Source: Calidifonticultor sp964387355
GTDB taxonomy: Bacteria > Actinomycetota > Humimicrobiia > Humimicrobiales > Humimicrobiaceae
Direction: 5' to 3'
Assembly (NCBI GenBank): GCA_964387355.1
Contig: CAYLWJ010000042.1
Coordinates: 1-15,207, forward strand
DNA: 15,207 nucleotides
Part shown: positions 14,322 through 15,207 of the stretch, in pieces
Position numbering within the stretch: the first letter of the stretch is position 1
Layout: every line of letters starts with the position of its first letter
The notes under the pieces: generated by a model
What the model was told of the DNA's origin: nothing
Database searches by the model: none
Seen by the model: only the letters and a program-made list of their open reading frames with translations
Program-made: the position numbers and the translations under genes

Positions 14322-14708
14322 TTGGAAGAAAGAAGAAGATTTCCTAGAATTAATAAAAATTCTACTGTAGAGTTTAAAGAATTAGAATTTCCAATATCAA
14401 AAGAAGGCTTTTTTACATCTCACATTTTAAACATTAGTGCAAATGGTGTAATTTTTGAAGCAGAAAAAAAGTTTAGCATTGATACAATGCTTCAATTAAG
14501 AATTAATCTAATCGGATGGCATAAAGAAAAAAATGATTTTTACAAATTTGATGAAACAGCTGTTTCTGAACCTCTTCTTGCAATTGGTAGAGTTGTTAGA
14601 ATAGAGGAATTAAAAAAGGCAAAGTCATATAAAATTGGTGTTGAATTTATTAATTTAAATGAAGACGACAAAGAAGCATTAATTAGTTTTATCCAAAAAA
14701 GTATATAA
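14322..14708 (+). CDS. PilZ-domain protein, c-di-GMP receptor
   Basis: This is a small single-domain PilZ protein, 128 residues with this start. PilZ domains bind cyclic di-GMP and act on motility, adhesion or secretion. Both binding motifs are present: R-R-F-P-R (RxxxR) at residues 5-9 and N-I-S-A-N-G (the D/NxSxxG motif) near residue 37. The frame is open back to an ATG at 14268, which would add 18 hydrophobic residues. The TTG at 14322 is preferred because AGGAG (14311-14315) lies 6 nt upstream and the protein then begins just before RxxxR, as in typical PilZ proteins. A CheW gene follows 59 nt downstream, so a role in chemotaxis or motility is likely. Confidence 0.82.
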   Translation: MEERRRFPRINKNSTVEFKELEFPISKEGFFTSHILNISANGVIFEAEKKFSIDTMLQLRINLIGWHKEKNDFYKFDETAVSEPLLAIGRVVRIEELKKAKSYKIGVEFINLNEDDKEALISFIQKSI

Positions 14709-14767
14709 GTTTATATTATATTTATTATATTTATTTTATATATAAAAATTTGTAAAAGGAAAAAAAT

Positions 14768-15207
14768 ATGGATTCAAAAAAATTAGACTCAGATTTAAAA
14801 GGTCTTGTCACCTTTAAAATTGACAATGAAGAATTTGGAATAGATATCTTATCTGTTGAAACAATTATAAGAATGACTGAAATAACAAAAGTTCCTAAAG
14901 CTCCAGAATATGTAGAAGGAGTAATAAACTTAAGAGGCTCAATTATACCAATTATTGACTTTAGAAAAAGATTTAACCTAAAGCCAAGGGAAGATGGCAA
15001 AAACACAAGAATAATAGTAGCCAATATAGATAACAAACAAATGGGCTTTATTGTAGATAGTGTATCAGAAGTATTAAGACTTCCAGTTTCTTTAATTGAA
15101 CCACCCCCTGCAATTGTTGCAGGAATTGAGGCTGAATATATTGAAGGAGTTGGAAAACTAGATGATAGGCTATTGATATTAATTAATATTGAAAAGCTTT
15201 TTAGTAT
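14768..15207 (+). CDS. cheW: CheW chemotaxis adaptor, cut by the window edge
   Basis: The visible 146 residues cover nearly a whole CheW, the adaptor that couples chemoreceptors to the CheA kinase. After a short polar N-terminus come L-V-T-F-K-I-D-N-E-E-F-G-I-D (13-26) and V-E-T-I-I-R. These are followed by K-V-P-K-A-P-E-Y-V-E-G-V-I-N-L-R-G (43-59), P-I-I-D-F-R-K-R-F, G-F-I-V-D-S-V-S-E-V-L-R, and the C-terminal G-V-G-K-L-D-D-R-L-L-I-L-I. All are family landmarks. AAAAGGA at 14754-14760 precedes the ATG by 7 nt. The frame is open at the last base; only a few residues are likely missing. CheA or receptor genes may lie just beyond. Confidence 0.93.
   Translation, partial: MDSKKLDSDLKGLVTFKIDNEEFGIDILSVETIIRMTEITKVPKAPEYVEGVINLRGSIIPIIDFRKRFNLKPREDGKNTRIIVANIDNKQMGFIVDSVSEVLRLPVSLIEPPPAIVAGIEAEYIEGVGKLDDRLLILINIEKLFS

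Noticed and set aside
14731..15036. Open frame of about 100 codons on the minus strand
   Set aside because: It is the antisense shadow of cheW, which has all its family motifs on the plus strand.

Overview
The window is very AT-rich bacterial DNA with 15 protein genes (one cut off by the right edge) and two tRNA genes. All genes except one read left to right. My best guess for the host is a deep-branching, low-GC member of the Actinomycetota (a Humimicrobiia-like lineage). Two things suggest this. A DUF3566-like membrane protein is followed directly by tRNA-Ile(GAT) and tRNA-Ala(TGC), the order found downstream of gyrA in many actinobacteria. A small four-cysteine protein near the right end also resembles the 'bh protein' family that I remember from deep actinobacterial genomes. 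A low-GC Bacillota-like host is not excluded. There are no insertion sequences, integrases, CRISPR arrays, rRNAs or phage genes.

Positions 1-1475: an upstream region with a CRP/FNR-like palindrome and a -10 box, a DUF4870 membrane protein, the DUF3566-like membrane protein, and the tRNA pair.

Positions 1476-6690: a loose group that may concern sugar or polyol use. It has an FGGY-family sugar kinase, a phosphate-binding-type TIM-barrel protein with its own strong promoter and a leader of about 200 nt, a small unrecognised membrane protein, and, on the opposite strand, a divergent GatC-like PTS IIC protein. That protein has no IIA or IIB partner in view and lacks three histidines that I recall as conserved in GatC. 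The idea that it imports a free sugar which the kinase then phosphorylates is inference.

Positions 6691-7757: an AbrB-type antitoxin and a PIN-domain (VapC-type) toxin overlapping by 4 nt, behind a strong promoter with spaced GTAATAC repeats.

Positions 7758-13553: a SorC-family regulator followed by E1alpha, E1beta and E2 of an acetoin/pyruvate-type 2-oxoacid dehydrogenase complex. The regulator has a near-consensus promoter, a perfect 18-bp palindrome just downstream of the expected transcription start, and then about 250 nt of degenerate G/T-rich repeat in the leader. The E2 has one lipoyl domain, two tandem E3-binding domains and an Ala-Gln-Gln repeat linker. No E3 (dihydrolipoyl dehydrogenase) gene is present, and the gaps between the E1alpha, E1beta and E2 genes are unusually long.

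Positions 13554-15207: a zinc-ribbon-like small protein, a PilZ (c-di-GMP receptor) protein and a CheW chemotaxis adaptor that runs off the right edge, suggesting a motility or signalling locus beyond the window.

Most gaps are AT-rich with short tandem repeats. In such DNA, TATAAT-like strings are common, so I list only promoters with both boxes or other support, and I mark the weaker ones.
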